Shown: positions 18,197-28,856, counted from the first letter of the stretch. The stretch: DNA of 64,000 nucleotides from Microvirga ossetica (GCF_002741015.1 NZ_CP016616.1:4249501-4313500); one strand, 5' to 3'. Notes: generated by a model from the sequence alone, not told the origin. Numbers and translations: made by a program.

Positions 18197-19387
18197 TTAG
18201 CGCTTGTTGCGAACCGGGATCGGCATCTTGTCGGCCGGGATGGTGGCGACGAGATCGAGCAGGTCGTTCGCGTCCTTGCCGTTGGCCTTGACCTTGAAGT
18301 GATACATGTCCTGCAGGGCCTGATGGTCTTCCTTGCGGAAGGTCATAGGCCCCTTCGGCGTCTCGAAAGTCATGCCTTCCATTGCCGTGATCAGCTTCTC
18401 GGTGTCGGTGCCGCCAGCCTTCTGAATGGCCGTAACGGCGGCGGATGCGGCTGCGAAGCCGCCGGCGGTGAAGAAGTCCGGCGGCGCGTTGTAGCGCTTC
18501 TGGTGCTCGGCCACGAGCCAGTCGTTCATCGCGTTCTTGGGGAAGGCATAGTAGTAATACACCGCGCCTTCCATGCCGGGATAATTCTTGTAGATCTGCA
18601 TGGCCGGCAGGATATTGCCGCCGGGCGCGACCTCGATGCCGAAACGCTCCGGCTTCAGGTCGGCGATCTTCGGCAGCGGATGCTGGCCGGCCCAGATGAT
18701 GTTGATGATCTTCTTGCCCGGCTTGTCCTTGAGCGCGTCGAAGATGCGCTGCGCGGACGCGGTGAAGTCCGTGGCGTTCTGCGGAGCGTATTCCTCGAAC
18801 ACCACCTTCGCATTCGGACGGATCTGGGCGAGGGCGTTCTTGAGGGCCGAAACGCCGTCCTTGCCGAAGGCATAATCCTGCGCGAGCGTGGCGATGGACA
18901 CGTCGCCGCTCGCCGGAACGGCCGCGGCGGCGCCATAGGCGTCCTGGGTCGAGTTGCGTGCGGTGCGGAAGATGAAGCGGTTCCACTTCTCGCCGGTGAT
19001 CGCATCGGCGACCGCAGGCTCCACGATCAGCACCTTGCCGTTCTCCTCGGCCACCGGCAGCATCGCGAGGGCCGCGGCAGACGATGTGGTGCCGACGGCA
19101 AGATCCACGTCATCGTCGTTATAGGCCTGCTCGAGCAAGGTCTTGGCGAGATCGGCCTTGAGCTGATCGTCCTTCACGATCACGTTGATCTTGCGGCCGC
19201 CCACCGCCATCGTGCCTTTGGTGAGATATTCGAGCCCCATCATGAAGCCGGCTTCGGTCTGCTTGGCATAAGCCTCGAGCGGTCCGGTCTTGCCGGCGAT
19301 CAGAGCGATCTTGATGTCTTGCGCGAAGGCTGCGGAGGCAAAGAAAATTCCTGCCGCAGCGGCAGTAATCGTGAGCTTCAGACGCAT
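18197..19387 (-). CDS. Periplasmic substrate-binding protein (second Liv-type importer)
   Basis: 396 residues. The start is ATG 19387 with GGGGAG 4 nt upstream; a Sec signal (LKLTITAAAAGIFFASAAFAQ) is followed by DIKIALIAGKTGPLEAYAKQ. It is a type I periplasmic binding protein of the ABC amino/aromatic-acid class, quite different from the 2927-4105 protein, so it should bind another ligand. No copy of the MarR palindrome is present upstream. Ligand unknown. Confidence 0.88.
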   Translation of the reverse strand: MRLKLTITAAAAGIFFASAAFAQDIKIALIAGKTGPLEAYAKQTEAGFMMGLEYLTKGTMAVGGRKINVIVKDDQLKADLAKTLLEQAYNDDDVDLAVGTTSSAAALAMLPVAEENGKVLIVEPAVADAITGEKWNRFIFRTARNSTQDAYGAAAAVPASGDVSIATLAQDYAFGKDGVSALKNALAQIRPNAKVVFEEYAPQNATDFTASAQRIFDALKDKPGKKIINIIWAGQHPLPKIADLKPERFGIEVAPGGNILPAMQIYKNYPGMEGAVYYYYAFPKNAMNDWLVAEHQKRYNAPPDFFTAGGFAAASAAVTAIQKAGGTDTEKLITAMEGMTFETPKGPMTFRKEDHQALQDMYHFKVKANGKDANDLLDLVATIPADKMPIPVRNKR

Positions 19388-19495
19388 CGGACTCCCCATG
19401 TTTTGTGGGGTCATTGACTGCTTTGCCTTCTCCCCTGTCAAGTTCGACTCTCGGACCATCTGCAGGAGAAGCGACACACTATTGCCGCGCCTGAA

Positions 19496-20431
19496 TCAGG
19501 CCTCCGGCAGCACGGGTGTCTCGATGTCCTTCGCCTCGCGGCCGCGACGGGCGGCCTCGCGTTCCAGGAGGATCAAAGCCAGTCCGGCACCGCAGATGAT
19601 GGCGGCTCCGACGAGCGTCCAGAAACCGACGACGTCGCCGAACGCCAGATAGCCGAGCACGATGGCCCAGACGATCAGCGTGTATTGATAGGGCGCGACC
19701 ACGGAGGCCGGCGCTATCTTTAGCGAACGGTTGACGCAGACATGGGCGGCCATGGACACGATGCCGAGGACCAAGAGACCTGCCAGATCGAGCGGCCCGG
19801 GCGTGACCCAGGCGAGCGGTGCGGCAACGAGGCCGAAGATCAGGGTGCCGAGAATCTGGCCGAACACGAGCGTCGCGTCGTCCGTTTCCCGCAGCTTGCG
19901 GGTGGTGATCATCAGGAGCGAGTAGAAAAGGCTTCCGGCGAGGGCGATGAGGGCCGGCAGCGACAGGGTGGCCGGCGACGGGCGAAGCGCGATGAGAACG
20001 CCGACGAAGCCGAGCCCGATGGCGATGATGCGAGGCTTGTCGATCCTCTCGCCGAGCCAGAAGGCCGCAAAGGCCGCCACGTAGATTGGCCCGGCGAGGT
20101 AATAGGTCATCACGTCCGCAAGCGGCAGATAGGTGACGGCCCAGTAGAAGCACGCGACCTCGAGGGTCGACAGCGTGATCCGGACAGCATGCAGGCCCGG
20201 CTGCGGCGGGATGGCGAAGGGCACCTTCCGCTGGCGCATGATGGGCAGGAGAACCGCAAGGGCCGCGATGCTGCGCAGGAGCAGGACTTGCCCGACGGAA
20301 TAGGTGGCCACGAGCCATTTTCCCATGACGTCGTTCAGGGCGAACATGAACACGCCCAGCAGCATTAGGCCGATGCCGACGAGCGTGCCCGAGCGGACTT
20401 TTTGGGCGGAAGACGAACCGGAGGAACTCAT
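19496..20431 (-). CDS. EamA/DMT-family permease
   Basis: About 311 residues with ten hydrophobic helices in two EamA repeats (GVFMFALNDVMGKWLVA; RKLRETDDATLVFGQILG in the hinge; VVAPYQYTLIVWAIVLGYLAFGD in repeat two). I use ATG 20431; a TTG at 20443 would add four residues. Drug/metabolite transporters of this type export small metabolites or take up amino acids; no substrate can be assigned. Divergent from the thioesterase gene. Confidence 0.88.
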   Translation of the reverse strand: MSSSGSSSAQKVRSGTLVGIGLMLLGVFMFALNDVMGKWLVATYSVGQVLLLRSIAALAVLLPIMRQRKVPFAIPPQPGLHAVRITLSTLEVACFYWAVTYLPLADVMTYYLAGPIYVAAFAAFWLGERIDKPRIIAIGLGFVGVLIALRPSPATLSLPALIALAGSLFYSLLMITTRKLRETDDATLVFGQILGTLIFGLVAAPLAWVTPGPLDLAGLLVLGIVSMAAHVCVNRSLKIAPASVVAPYQYTLIVWAIVLGYLAFGDVVGFWTLVGAAIICGAGLALILLEREAARRGREAKDIETPVLPEA

Positions 20432-20514
20432 GGGCCGGATCAATGAGGGAAAATAGGCTTGATTCCAAGGCTTTTGAGGTCTGACTTAGGTCGAAGACAT
20501 CCGGAGAGACCCAT

Positions 20515-20970
20515 ATGAATGATCCGACACCGAAAGATCCCGACTATGAGGCGCGGGTGCGGGCGAGCTTCGCGCGCCAGGGGTTGATGGTGACGCTGGG
20601 CGCATCGCTGATTCGTGTTGCTCCCGGCCTCGTGGAAATCTCGCTGCCCACATCCAATGCCGTGTCGCAGCAGCACGGCTTCGTACATGCGGGAGCGCTG
20701 GCCAGCATTGCTGATTCCGCCGCCGGTTACGCGGCTCTGACTCTGATGCCGCCCGCTGCAGGGGTTCTCACTGTCGAGTTCAAGATCAATCTCATGGCGC
20801 CGGGCATCGGCGAACGCATCACGGCGCGGGGCAATGTCGTCAAGGCTGGGAGAACGATTACCCTCGCGCAGACCGACGTGTTCGCCCTGCATGAGGGTCG
20901 AGAGAAGCGGATTGCCCTGCTGATGGCCACCCTCATGACAGTCGAAGGGCGCGACGGTGTAACCAGCTAG
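20515..20970 (+). CDS. PaaI-type hotdog thioesterase
   Basis: 151 residues, single hotdog domain. QQHGFVHAGALASIADSAAGYAAL is the signature of PaaI/YbgC-type thioesterases (HGG-like motif with the catalytic acid in ADSAAG). GGAGAG precedes the ATG. Hydrolyses an acyl- or aryl-CoA; the aryl-CoA cluster 8 kb away makes an aryl-CoA possible but this is speculative. Its stop codon TAG uses the TA target site plus the first base of the IS630 element, see findings. Confidence 0.87.
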   Translation: MNDPTPKDPDYEARVRASFARQGLMVTLGASLIRVAPGLVEISLPTSNAVSQQHGFVHAGALASIADSAAGYAALTLMPPAAGVLTVEFKINLMAPGIGERITARGNVVKAGRTITLAQTDVFALHEGREKRIALLMATLMTVEGRDGVTS

Positions 20971-20989
20971 AGCACCGGCGGTTCAGACG
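20967..20989 (+). repeat. IS630 left terminal inverted repeat
   Basis: Begins CTAGAGCACCGGCGG. It matches 20 of 23 positions of the reverse complement of 22009-22031. The TA at 20968-20969 is one half of the target duplication. Confidence 0.85.
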
Positions 20990-21600
20990 AATCCATAACC
21001 TGCGTTGGTGAAGTAGTTTCGGCATTCCTCGGCCTCGATCCCATCGCAGATGTCCCCAATGGTCCGCCAGAGCGCGTCAAAGGTGCGGGCTTCGGCTTTG
21101 CGCAGGTGCGCCTTGATCTTGGCGAAGAGTTGCTCAATTGGGTTCAAATCCGGACTGTACGGCGGCAGGAACAGAAACCAGGCGCCGCGTTGCTTCAGGC
21201 AGTCCGCCGCCCTCTCACTCTTGTGCGCCGGCAGGTTGTCGAGGATCACCACGTCGCCCTTGGACAAGGTCGGGGCGAGCTGGGTCTCCACATAGGTCTC
21301 GAAGATCTGCCGGGTCATCGGCCCATCAATCACCCAAGGAGACGTCAGACCACAGTAGCGCAGCCCGGCGACAAAGGTTTGGGTCAGCCAGTGGCCGAAC
21401 GGCGCCTTGGCATACAGGCGCTGCCCTTTCAGACAGCGGCCGCGCAGACGCGTCATCTTGGTGGATGTGCCGGTCTCATCGAGAAACACGAGCCGGTGCG
21501 GCTCCTGGCGCATGCGCGGCTGGCGCTTGGTGTACCAATGCTCGCGGGCCTGGCGCACGTCGGAGCGTTCTTGCTCGCTGGCCCGCAGCGTTTTTTTTGA
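20983..21600 (-). CDS. IS630 transposase, catalytic part (second frame)
   Basis: DDE domain of the transposase: first Asp in [15 protein letters not shown], second in [13 protein letters not shown], catalytic Glu in [16 protein letters not shown], ending [14 protein letters not shown]. It is read only after a shift from the upstream frame at eight consecutive A residues (minus-strand sense; T8 at 21591-21598). Joining the frames by skipping one nucleotide gives a protein of 316 residues, a normal IS630 size. The portion of this frame upstream of the A-run is not coding. Confidence 0.85.
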   Translation of the reverse strand, partial: SKKTLRASEQERSDVRQAREHWYTKRQPRMRQEPHRLVFLDETGTSTKMTRLRGRCLKGQRLYAKAPFGHWLTQTFVAGLRYCGLTSPWVIDGPMTRQIFETYVETQLAPTLSKGDVVILDNLPAHKSERAADCLKQRGAWFLFLPPYSPDLNPIEQLFAKIKAHLRKAEARTFDALWRTIGDICDGIEAEECRNYFTNAGYGFV

Positions 21601-21934
21601 AGCTGTAGCCCTGGCGGATGAACCAGTGCGAGATCGACGCGGGCGTGACCGTCGTGCCGAGGACCAGGAGTTCTGCGGCAAGTTGGGACATGGTGATGTC
21701 GCCCTTCTCGGCGACACGCTGGAGCAGGAACTCACGATGCGGGTCGAGCTTGGAGTAGCGCCAGCCGCCCTCCGGTTTAGCGGCCAGGCTGCCGGTGGCC
21801 CGATACGCCGCCATCAGCCGCACCACGAACGCGACCGAGACCTCGAAGTGGCGGGCGGCTTCATGGCAGGAATGCCCGGCCTCAACAAAGCGCGCCACCC
21901 GGCGGCGCAGATCCAGCGAGTAGGACTTGGTCAT
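21476..21934 (-). CDS. IS630 transposase, DNA-binding part (first frame)
   Basis: Starts [17 protein letters not shown], with a helix-turn-helix ([21 protein letters not shown]) and a second HTH ([27 protein letters not shown]), then SYSFKK at the A8 run. The true product should switch frame there; continuing in this frame gives an unrelated arginine-rich tail of about 40 residues. Frameshifting or transcriptional slippage at A-runs is a known way for IS630 elements to make full transposase. Confidence 0.83.
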   Translation of the reverse strand: MTKSYSLDLRRRVARFVEAGHSCHEAARHFEVSVAFVVRLMAAYRATGSLAAKPEGGWRYSKLDPHREFLLQRVAEKGDITMSQLAAELLVLGTTVTPASISHWFIRQGYSFKKNAAGQRARTLRRAPGPRALVHQAPAAHAPGAAPARVSR

Positions 21935-22008
21935 CGCTCATCTCCTCCCAGAAGAGGGTCGAGATGAGTGAATCACGAAGCCGCCACGTCGCATAGCCCT
22001 AGCGACTC

Positions 22009-22031
22009 CGTCAGAACTGCCGTTGCTCTAG
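22009..22031 (-). repeat. IS630 right terminal inverted repeat
   Basis: The minus strand begins CTAGAGCAACGGCAG and is partner to 20967-20989 (three mismatches in 23). The TA at 22029-22030 is the second half of the target duplication. Confidence 0.85.
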
Positions 22032-22942
22032 AACGTCTTGGCGCCATTGACCGGCAGCATGATTGCGTAGAGCGAGGTTGTGGCGCAGATGTAGAGGCGG
22101 TTGCGCTTCGGGCCGCCGAAGGCCACGTTCGCCACAACTTCCGGCACCAGGATCTTGCCGATCAGCGTGCCGTCGCTCTCGTAGCAATGGACGCCATCGC
22201 CGGCGCTGGTCCAGATTCGCCCCGCCTCGTCCAGCCGGAAACCGTCGAACAGGCCCTCCGTGCAGGTCGCGAAGACGCCGCCTCCGGAGAGATTTCCCTT
22301 GTCGTCGACATCGAAGACGCGGATATGGCGCGGGCCGTCCGCCACATGGGTTGCGCCGGTATCGACGACATAGAGACGCCGCTCGTCGGGCGAGAAGGCG
22401 ATCCCGTTCGGACGCACGAAGTCGTCGGCGACGATGCACACGTCGCCCGACTGCGGATCGATGCGGTAGACATGGCAGGCGCCGACCTCGCTGTCGGACT
22501 TGTGGCCCTCGTAGTCGGAATCGATGCCATAGGCAGGGTCGGTGAACCAGATCGACCCGTCGGATTTCACCACCGCATCGTTGGGGCTGTTGAGGCGCTT
22601 GCCTTGATAGTGGCTCGCCAGCACGGTGATGGAGCCGTCATGCTCGGTCCGGCTCACACGCCGGTTGCCGTGCTCGCAGGTGACGAGGCGGCCCTGGCGG
22701 TCGACCGTGTTGCCGTTGGAATGGCCGGCAGGATGGCGAAAGACGCTGACCGCATTCGAGGTCTCGTCGAAGCGCATCATGCGGTCGTTGGGAATGTCGC
22801 TCCAGATCAGATAGCGCCCGGCCGGGAAATAGGCGGGCCCTTCCGCCCAGCGGCAGCCCTCCGCCAGCTTTTCCAGCCGCGCCGATCCGATGAACAGGCG
22901 CCTGAAGCGATCGTCGAGGACAACGGCGACATCCCTGTACAT
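22028..22942 (-). CDS. SMP-30/gluconolactonase-type hydrolase
   Basis: 304-residue six-bladed beta-propeller of the SMP-30/LRE family. Seen: EGPAYFPAGRYLIWSDIPNDRM (first metal ligand Glu), NGNTVDRQGRLVTCEHG, NSPNDAVVKSDGSIWFTDP (Asn-Asp metal ligands), RPNGIAFSPDERRLYVVDTG. It probably hydrolyses a sugar lactone. No signal peptide. The stop is the TAG at 22030-22028, shared with the IS630 target site. It is 17 nt downstream of the Usp gene on the same strand. Confidence 0.88.
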   Translation of the reverse strand: MYRDVAVVLDDRFRRLFIGSARLEKLAEGCRWAEGPAYFPAGRYLIWSDIPNDRMMRFDETSNAVSVFRHPAGHSNGNTVDRQGRLVTCEHGNRRVSRTEHDGSITVLASHYQGKRLNSPNDAVVKSDGSIWFTDPAYGIDSDYEGHKSDSEVGACHVYRIDPQSGDVCIVADDFVRPNGIAFSPDERRLYVVDTGATHVADGPRHIRVFDVDDKGNLSGGGVFATCTEGLFDGFRLDEAGRIWTSAGDGVHCYESDGTLIGKILVPEVVANVAFGGPKRNRLYICATTSLYAIMLPVNGAKTF

Positions 22943-22959
22943 GGAAGCGATATGTCCTC

Positions 22960-23796
22960 TCAGTGGGCCATCAGAACCGGCATGGCCGTGTTGCTCAGAA
23001 TATGGCTCGTGGCGCCGCCGAAGAACATCTGCCGCAGGCGGCTTTGGGTATAGGCGCCCTTGACGAGAAGGTCGCAGCCGAGCGCCGTCGCCTCAGTCAG
23101 GATGGTTTCGCCGGGCCGGTTCGATGGGTCCGGCGCCATGACGGTCTCGGCGGGCAGGTCGTGCATTCTCAGGTGCCGGGCCAGCTCCGACCCGGAGGGC
23201 CCGGGCACGCCCCAATCGTCGAGTTCGAGCACGACGATGCGCCGGGCCTTCTTGAGCAGCGGCATCGATCCCAGAACGGCGCGGGCCGTTTCCGTGCTCC
23301 GGTTCCAGGCGATGACGGCGGTCTCGCCGAAGGTCCGGGTCGGCACAGGTGGAGCGATCAGAACTGGGCGTCCCGTCTCGAACAGGGCGGCTTCAACCGT
23401 GGAGAGGCGAGTCTGGCCGTTGGACCCGTCGGGGCGCCCGACGACCGCGATATCGAAAACCCTTCCATAGGCGCCGAGAAAGGCGTCCTCCATCAGCCCG
23501 TCCTGGCGCCAGCCAAAACTCGGCCCCGTCACGCCTGCGACTGAGCGCGAGATCTGCTTCGTCGTCATGAAGGCTTCGAAGCGCTCCCGGCAGGCCCGCG
23601 CCATCTCCAGGCGGTTCTCCGGTGTGATCGGGGAGGGCACGCCGATGGCGATGTCGACGGGGAGAACGACCGGATAATCCGGGGTGATCGCGATCCCTTC
23701 GACATAGCCGTCGAACATGCGGGCCAACTGCAGGGCAGTCTCCAGCTGGGGTTCGACGATGCCGTGGTCTTCGATCGGAACGAGAATGCTTTTCAT
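22960..23796 (-). CDS. Universal stress protein, two-domain type
   Basis: 278 residues from ATG 23796 (MKSILVPIEDHG). Length and the two core regions suggest two fused Usp folds. The second ends GCDLLVKGAYTQSRLRQMFFGGATSHILSNTAMPVLMAH, matching the G-x2-G-x9-G(S/T) ATP-binding pattern in degenerate form. No transmembrane segments. Function is stress-related in general; nothing specific is visible. Adjacent to SMP-30 in the same direction. Confidence 0.85.
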   Translation of the reverse strand: MKSILVPIEDHGIVEPQLETALQLARMFDGYVEGIAITPDYPVVLPVDIAIGVPSPITPENRLEMARACRERFEAFMTTKQISRSVAGVTGPSFGWRQDGLMEDAFLGAYGRVFDIAVVGRPDGSNGQTRLSTVEAALFETGRPVLIAPPVPTRTFGETAVIAWNRSTETARAVLGSMPLLKKARRIVVLELDDWGVPGPSGSELARHLRMHDLPAETVMAPDPSNRPGETILTEATALGCDLLVKGAYTQSRLRQMFFGGATSHILSNTAMPVLMAH

Positions 23797-23927
23797 AAGG
23801 ATTATTGTCGCGCTTAAACCGGCCCTCGGCAAGTCCATCCGAAAGTTCAGTTCCCGCTGTGGATGGGAACCTCATCATGAGCGCCTCGGGCACAGAGGCC
23901 TATCCCGTATCCGGCACCCATCTGACT

Positions 23928-24752
23928 TTATTCGATCTCGAAATCTCTCGGCTTCCAGGAGACCTTCGGATATTGCGGATCCATCTCGTCGAGCGTTGCG
24001 CGGACGATGGTCGCGATGGCCGCGTTGCGCACCCATTTGCGGTCGGCCGGGATCACGTACCAGGGCGCCCATGACGTCGAACACCGCGCGAGCATGACCT
24101 CGTAGGCATCCTGGTAATCGTCCCAAAGCTTCCGGTCCTCGAGGTCGCCGGGGTTGAACTTCCAGCGCTTCTCCGGATCGTCGAGGCGCTCCTGAAGCCT
24201 TTCCTTCTGCTCGTCCTTGGAAATATGCAGCATGAATTTCAGGATCGTCGTGCCGGTCTCGACGAGCATCTTTTCGAAGTCGTTGATCTGGTCGTAGCGC
24301 TGCTCGATGATCTTTTCCGGCGCGAGCTTCTTGACCCTGCCGATCAGGACGTCCTCGTAATGCGAGCGGTTGAAGATGCCGATGGTGCCGCGTCGCGGGC
24401 AGGCGGCATGGACGCGCCAGAGGTAGTCGTGCTCCAGTTCGAGCGTCGAAGGCGCGCCGAAGGCATGGACCGAGACGCCGAGGGGACCTGTCGCGTTGAA
24501 GACGCCCCGGATGGTGCCGTCCTTGCCGGCGGTGTCCGTGCCCTGCAGGACAACCAGCAGGGCGCGCGAGCCTTCCGCATAGAGACGGTCCTGGAGGACG
24601 TCGATCTCCCGTGCGAGAGCCGCCGTCCCCACCTTCGTTTCCTCTTCATCCTTGAAATGGGATTTGTCCCGCGGATCGTGGTCCTTCAACTTGACCTTCG
24701 CTCCCGGCTTCACCTGGAGCTTTTCAATCAAGTCCTGCACCCGATCCGCCAT
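23928..24752 (-). CDS. ppk2: Polyphosphate kinase 2 family protein
   Basis: 274 residues from ATG 24752, with GGGAGAG upstream. PPK2 hallmarks: Walker A-like LQGTDTAGKDGTIRGVF, the lid-module arginines in CPRRGTIGIFNRSHYEDVL, and ISKDEQKERLQERLDDPEKRWKF. Transfers phosphate between polyphosphate and nucleotides. The sequence best resembles the polyP:nucleotide phosphotransferase subgroup; direction and nucleotide preference are not certain. Upstream open frame to 25244 lacks coding character and overlaps the divergent gene. Confidence 0.92.
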   Translation of the reverse strand: MADRVQDLIEKLQVKPGAKVKLKDHDPRDKSHFKDEEETKVGTAALAREIDVLQDRLYAEGSRALLVVLQGTDTAGKDGTIRGVFNATGPLGVSVHAFGAPSTLELEHDYLWRVHAACPRRGTIGIFNRSHYEDVLIGRVKKLAPEKIIEQRYDQINDFEKMLVETGTTILKFMLHISKDEQKERLQERLDDPEKRWKFNPGDLEDRKLWDDYQDAYEVMLARCSTSWAPWYVIPADRKWVRNAAIATIVRATLDEMDPQYPKVSWKPRDFEIE

Positions 24753-24893
24753 ATCCACTCTCCCTGTCGCTACGAGGACGATAGGGCGAGCGACCCGGAA
24801 AGGAAGCCTTGGATGGTTTCCGAAGCCACCTTTACGGGGCAGAGGGCTAGCCGTAACAAGAAAACGGTTTGTGATGCTCGAAAGGCGCTCGCG

Positions 24894-25529
24894 ATGCTTG
24901 CTCTCTACTATTATCCCGGCAACGCCAGCCTGCTGCCGCACATGATGCTGCGGGAGATCGGGGTGGAATTCGAGCTGCGCCTCGTGGATCGCGGGCAGAA
25001 CGCCCAGAAGAGTGCCGAGTATCTCAAGCTTAATCCGAGCGGCCGCATACCGGTTCTGGTGGATGGCGACCTCGTCCTGTTCGAAACCGCCGCCGTCGCT
25101 CTGTATCTCGCCGACAGATTCCCGGAGGCAGGGCTTGCTCCTGCGTCCGGAACGGCGGAGCGGGCAGCGTTCTACAGGTGGATGATCCACCTGACGAACA
25201 CGCCGCAGGTCGAGTATCGCGCCTGGTTCTATCCGCATGAACATGTGATTGACGAGGCAGCCGCGCCGAGTGTCAAGGAAGCTGCCGGGCAGCGCCTCGA
25301 CCGCATGTTCGACGTGATTTCGCAGCAGCTCGGCGACAAAACATGGCTTCTCGGCGAGCGCTTCTCCGCTGCCGATCTGTTCCTGTTCATGCTGATCCGC
25401 TGGGGGCGTGGCATGCCGCGACCGCCGCGCAGCATCCCGAACCTGAACGCCTTCGCGGAACGGGTGCTGGCCCGGCCGGCCGTTCAGAAGGCTCTCGATG
25501 CGGAAGGGATCAAGGCTCCCGTTTTCTGA
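24894..25529 (+). CDS. Glutathione S-transferase family protein
   Basis: 211 residues. N-terminal thioredoxin-like fold (LALYYYPGNASLLPHMMLREIG; cis-proline loop NPSGRIPVLVDGDLVLFETAAVALYLADRF with the Glu-Ser/Thr-type glutathione site) and an all-helical C-terminal domain (LLGERFSAADLFLFMLIRWGRGM). Cytoplasmic; conjugation or peroxidase activity likely. Start ATG 24894; a much longer open frame upstream is antisense to ppk2 and rejected. Converges on ligD with a 2-nt gap. Confidence 0.88.
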   Translation: MLALYYYPGNASLLPHMMLREIGVEFELRLVDRGQNAQKSAEYLKLNPSGRIPVLVDGDLVLFETAAVALYLADRFPEAGLAPASGTAERAAFYRWMIHLTNTPQVEYRAWFYPHEHVIDEAAAPSVKEAAGQRLDRMFDVISQQLGDKTWLLGERFSAADLFLFMLIRWGRGMPRPPRSIPNLNAFAERVLARPAVQKALDAEGIKAPVF

Positions 25530-25531
25530 GC

Positions 25532-27106
25532 TTACCGCTTTTTCTTCGAGGCTCGGATCTCAGGCAGAACCTGATCGATCTTGCCCATATCGGCCCAGGG
25601 ATCCCGCTTGAGCGAGGCAAGACGCCTGCCGATATTGTCGATTGTGTAGCCGTTGGGCTTGAGATCGGGCGTCAGTTCCTTCCAGTCCACAGGCGTGGCG
25701 ACGGGAGCGCCTGGGCGGGATCGGGTCGAATAGGGTGCCACCGCCGAAGCCTCGCGGTTGTTGCGCAGGTAGTCGATGAAGATCCTGCCCTCCCGTACCT
25801 GTTTCACCGAGGTCGTAGTGTAGCGCTCGGGCTCGTCGCCGGCCATCGCTTCGGCGATCTTTCGGGTGAAAGCGAGGGCATCCTTCCACTCGGCCTTCGG
25901 CTTGAGGGGCACGACCACATGAAGTCCCTTGCCGCCGGTGGTCTTGACGAAGCTTGCAAGATCCATGGCTTCCAGGCGGGCGCGAAGCGCAAGCGCTCCT
26001 TCGATCACGCGCGGCCATTCCACGCCTTCGCCCGGATCGAAGTCGAAGACGAGGCGGTCGGGCCGTTCCAGATCGGACAGCGTCGCGCCCCAGACATGCA
26101 TCTCCAGAACGCCGGATTGCACGAGGGCGACGACGCCCTGGATGTCGGTGACAGACAGAGCCTCGTGCTCGCCGCTGTTGTCCGGGATCATGGTACGGTG
26201 GATGAAATCGCTCATGCCTGCCCAGGAATGACGCTGGACGAAGCATTTCTTTTCTGCGCCGCCTGGGCAGCGGATGAGCGTGAGGGGGCGGTTCGCCAGA
26301 TGCGGCAGAAGCCACTCGGCGATGTCCAGATAATACTCGGCCAGCTCCTGCTTGGTGAGGCCCTGGTCCTCCCATAGTACCCGGTCCGGATGGGTCAGCC
26401 TCACGCCGGCCACGTCGACGGCGCCATCGTCCTTGGCGGGTTTGGCGGAAGCGGCAGCGCGCTTCGCGGGTTTGTCGGATTTCGTTGCGGCCGCTTTCTT
26501 CGCTGGGGCTTTCCGCTTGGCGGGGCTCTTCGCTGGCTGAGCAGGTCCGATCTCCTCAATCGAACGGCCGGTCTTTACCGACAAGGGAGCCTCCTCGAGG
26601 ATATCCGGATCGTCCTCTGTGCGGGCATAGGAATCGTCGGCCTTGATCAGGAGCCATGATTCCTGGCGCTCACGCGGGCGCTTGGCCATGCGGACCAGAT
26701 GCCAGGTGCCTTGCAGCTTCTCACCGTCGAGGCGGAAGGTGAGGCGGCCCTTCTCGATGCCCTCATGCGGGTCGCCCTCCGGCTCCCAGGTTCCACGGTC
26801 CCACAGCAGAACGGTACCGCCGCCATACTGGCCTTCGGGAATGGTGCCCTCGAAATCGCCGTAGCTGAGGGGATGGTCCTCGACCTGAACGGCGAGGCGT
26901 TTCTCACCTTTGACCAGGCTCGGGCCCTTGGCCACCGCCCAGCTCTTCAGGGTGCCGTCGAGCTCAAGACGGAAATCGTAGTGGAGGCGAGAGGCATCGT
27001 GCTTCTGCACGACGAAGGAGGCGCCGCGGCGCCGGGAGGCCTTGCCTGCCGGCTCCGAGGTTTTCGTGAAGTCGCGCTTGGCGCGATAAGCTGCGAGCTT
27101 TGCCAT
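25532..27106 (-). CDS. ligD: LigD-type NHEJ protein with PE and POL domains but no ligase domain
   Basis: 524 residues versus about 800-900 for full LigD. Residues 30-165 are the 3'-phosphoesterase: SFVVQKHDASRLHYDFRLE with His42 and Asp50 in the expected places, EDHPLSYGDFEGTIPEGQYGGG with the third His at 78. Residues 190-230 are a Lys/Ala/Pro-rich linker. Residues 232-520 are the archaeo-eukaryotic-primase-type polymerase: THPDRVLWED, LIRCPGGAEKKCFVQRH, HVWGATLSDLERPDRLVFDFDPGEG (metal-binding DFD at 355-357), KTTGGKGLHVVVPL, RIFIDYLRNNREASAVAPYSTR. The ATP-dependent ligase domain normally between PE and POL is absent and no frameshifted ligase remains. No Ku gene is in this window. Role: end processing and gap filling in double-strand-break repair. 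Confidence 0.9.
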   Translation of the reverse strand: MAKLAAYRAKRDFTKTSEPAGKASRRRGASFVVQKHDASRLHYDFRLELDGTLKSWAVAKGPSLVKGEKRLAVQVEDHPLSYGDFEGTIPEGQYGGGTVLLWDRGTWEPEGDPHEGIEKGRLTFRLDGEKLQGTWHLVRMAKRPRERQESWLLIKADDSYARTEDDPDILEEAPLSVKTGRSIEEIGPAQPAKSPAKRKAPAKKAAATKSDKPAKRAAASAKPAKDDGAVDVAGVRLTHPDRVLWEDQGLTKQELAEYYLDIAEWLLPHLANRPLTLIRCPGGAEKKCFVQRHSWAGMSDFIHRTMIPDNSGEHEALSVTDIQGVVALVQSGVLEMHVWGATLSDLERPDRLVFDFDPGEGVEWPRVIEGALALRARLEAMDLASFVKTTGGKGLHVVVPLKPKAEWKDALAFTRKIAEAMAGDEPERYTTTSVKQVREGRIFIDYLRNNREASAVAPYSTRSRPGAPVATPVDWKELTPDLKPNGYTIDNIGRRLASLKRDPWADMGKIDQVLPEIRASKKKR

Positions 27107-27205
27107 GGTGCCAGAGCATGATCCGGTGGTTTGGATGCCGGTTCACCGCATCGTCATGCGATGAACAAAGATCCAATCCGCACCGGGTTGCTCCGGTTCC
27201 ACGTC

Positions 27206-28855
<1,650 letters not shown>

Positions 28856-28856
28856 G

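Larger units (their letters stand above)
20970..22028 (-). mobile_element. IS630-type insertion sequence, about 1.06 kb
   Basis: A transposase in two frames bounded by 23-nt imperfect inverted repeats, with TA duplicated on both sides (20968-20969 and 22029-22030), as expected for the IS630/Tc1-mariner superfamily. Its insertion lies between two convergent genes and the TA falls in a CTAG that formed the stop codons of both. The element looks intact: ends, DDE motifs and the A8 slippage site are all preserved. Confidence 0.88.

Noticed and set aside
21476..21600. Transposase as a frameshifted pseudogene
   Set aside because: Both frames meet at A8, domain motifs are intact and ends are preserved; slippage is a better explanation. 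A mutation is not excluded.
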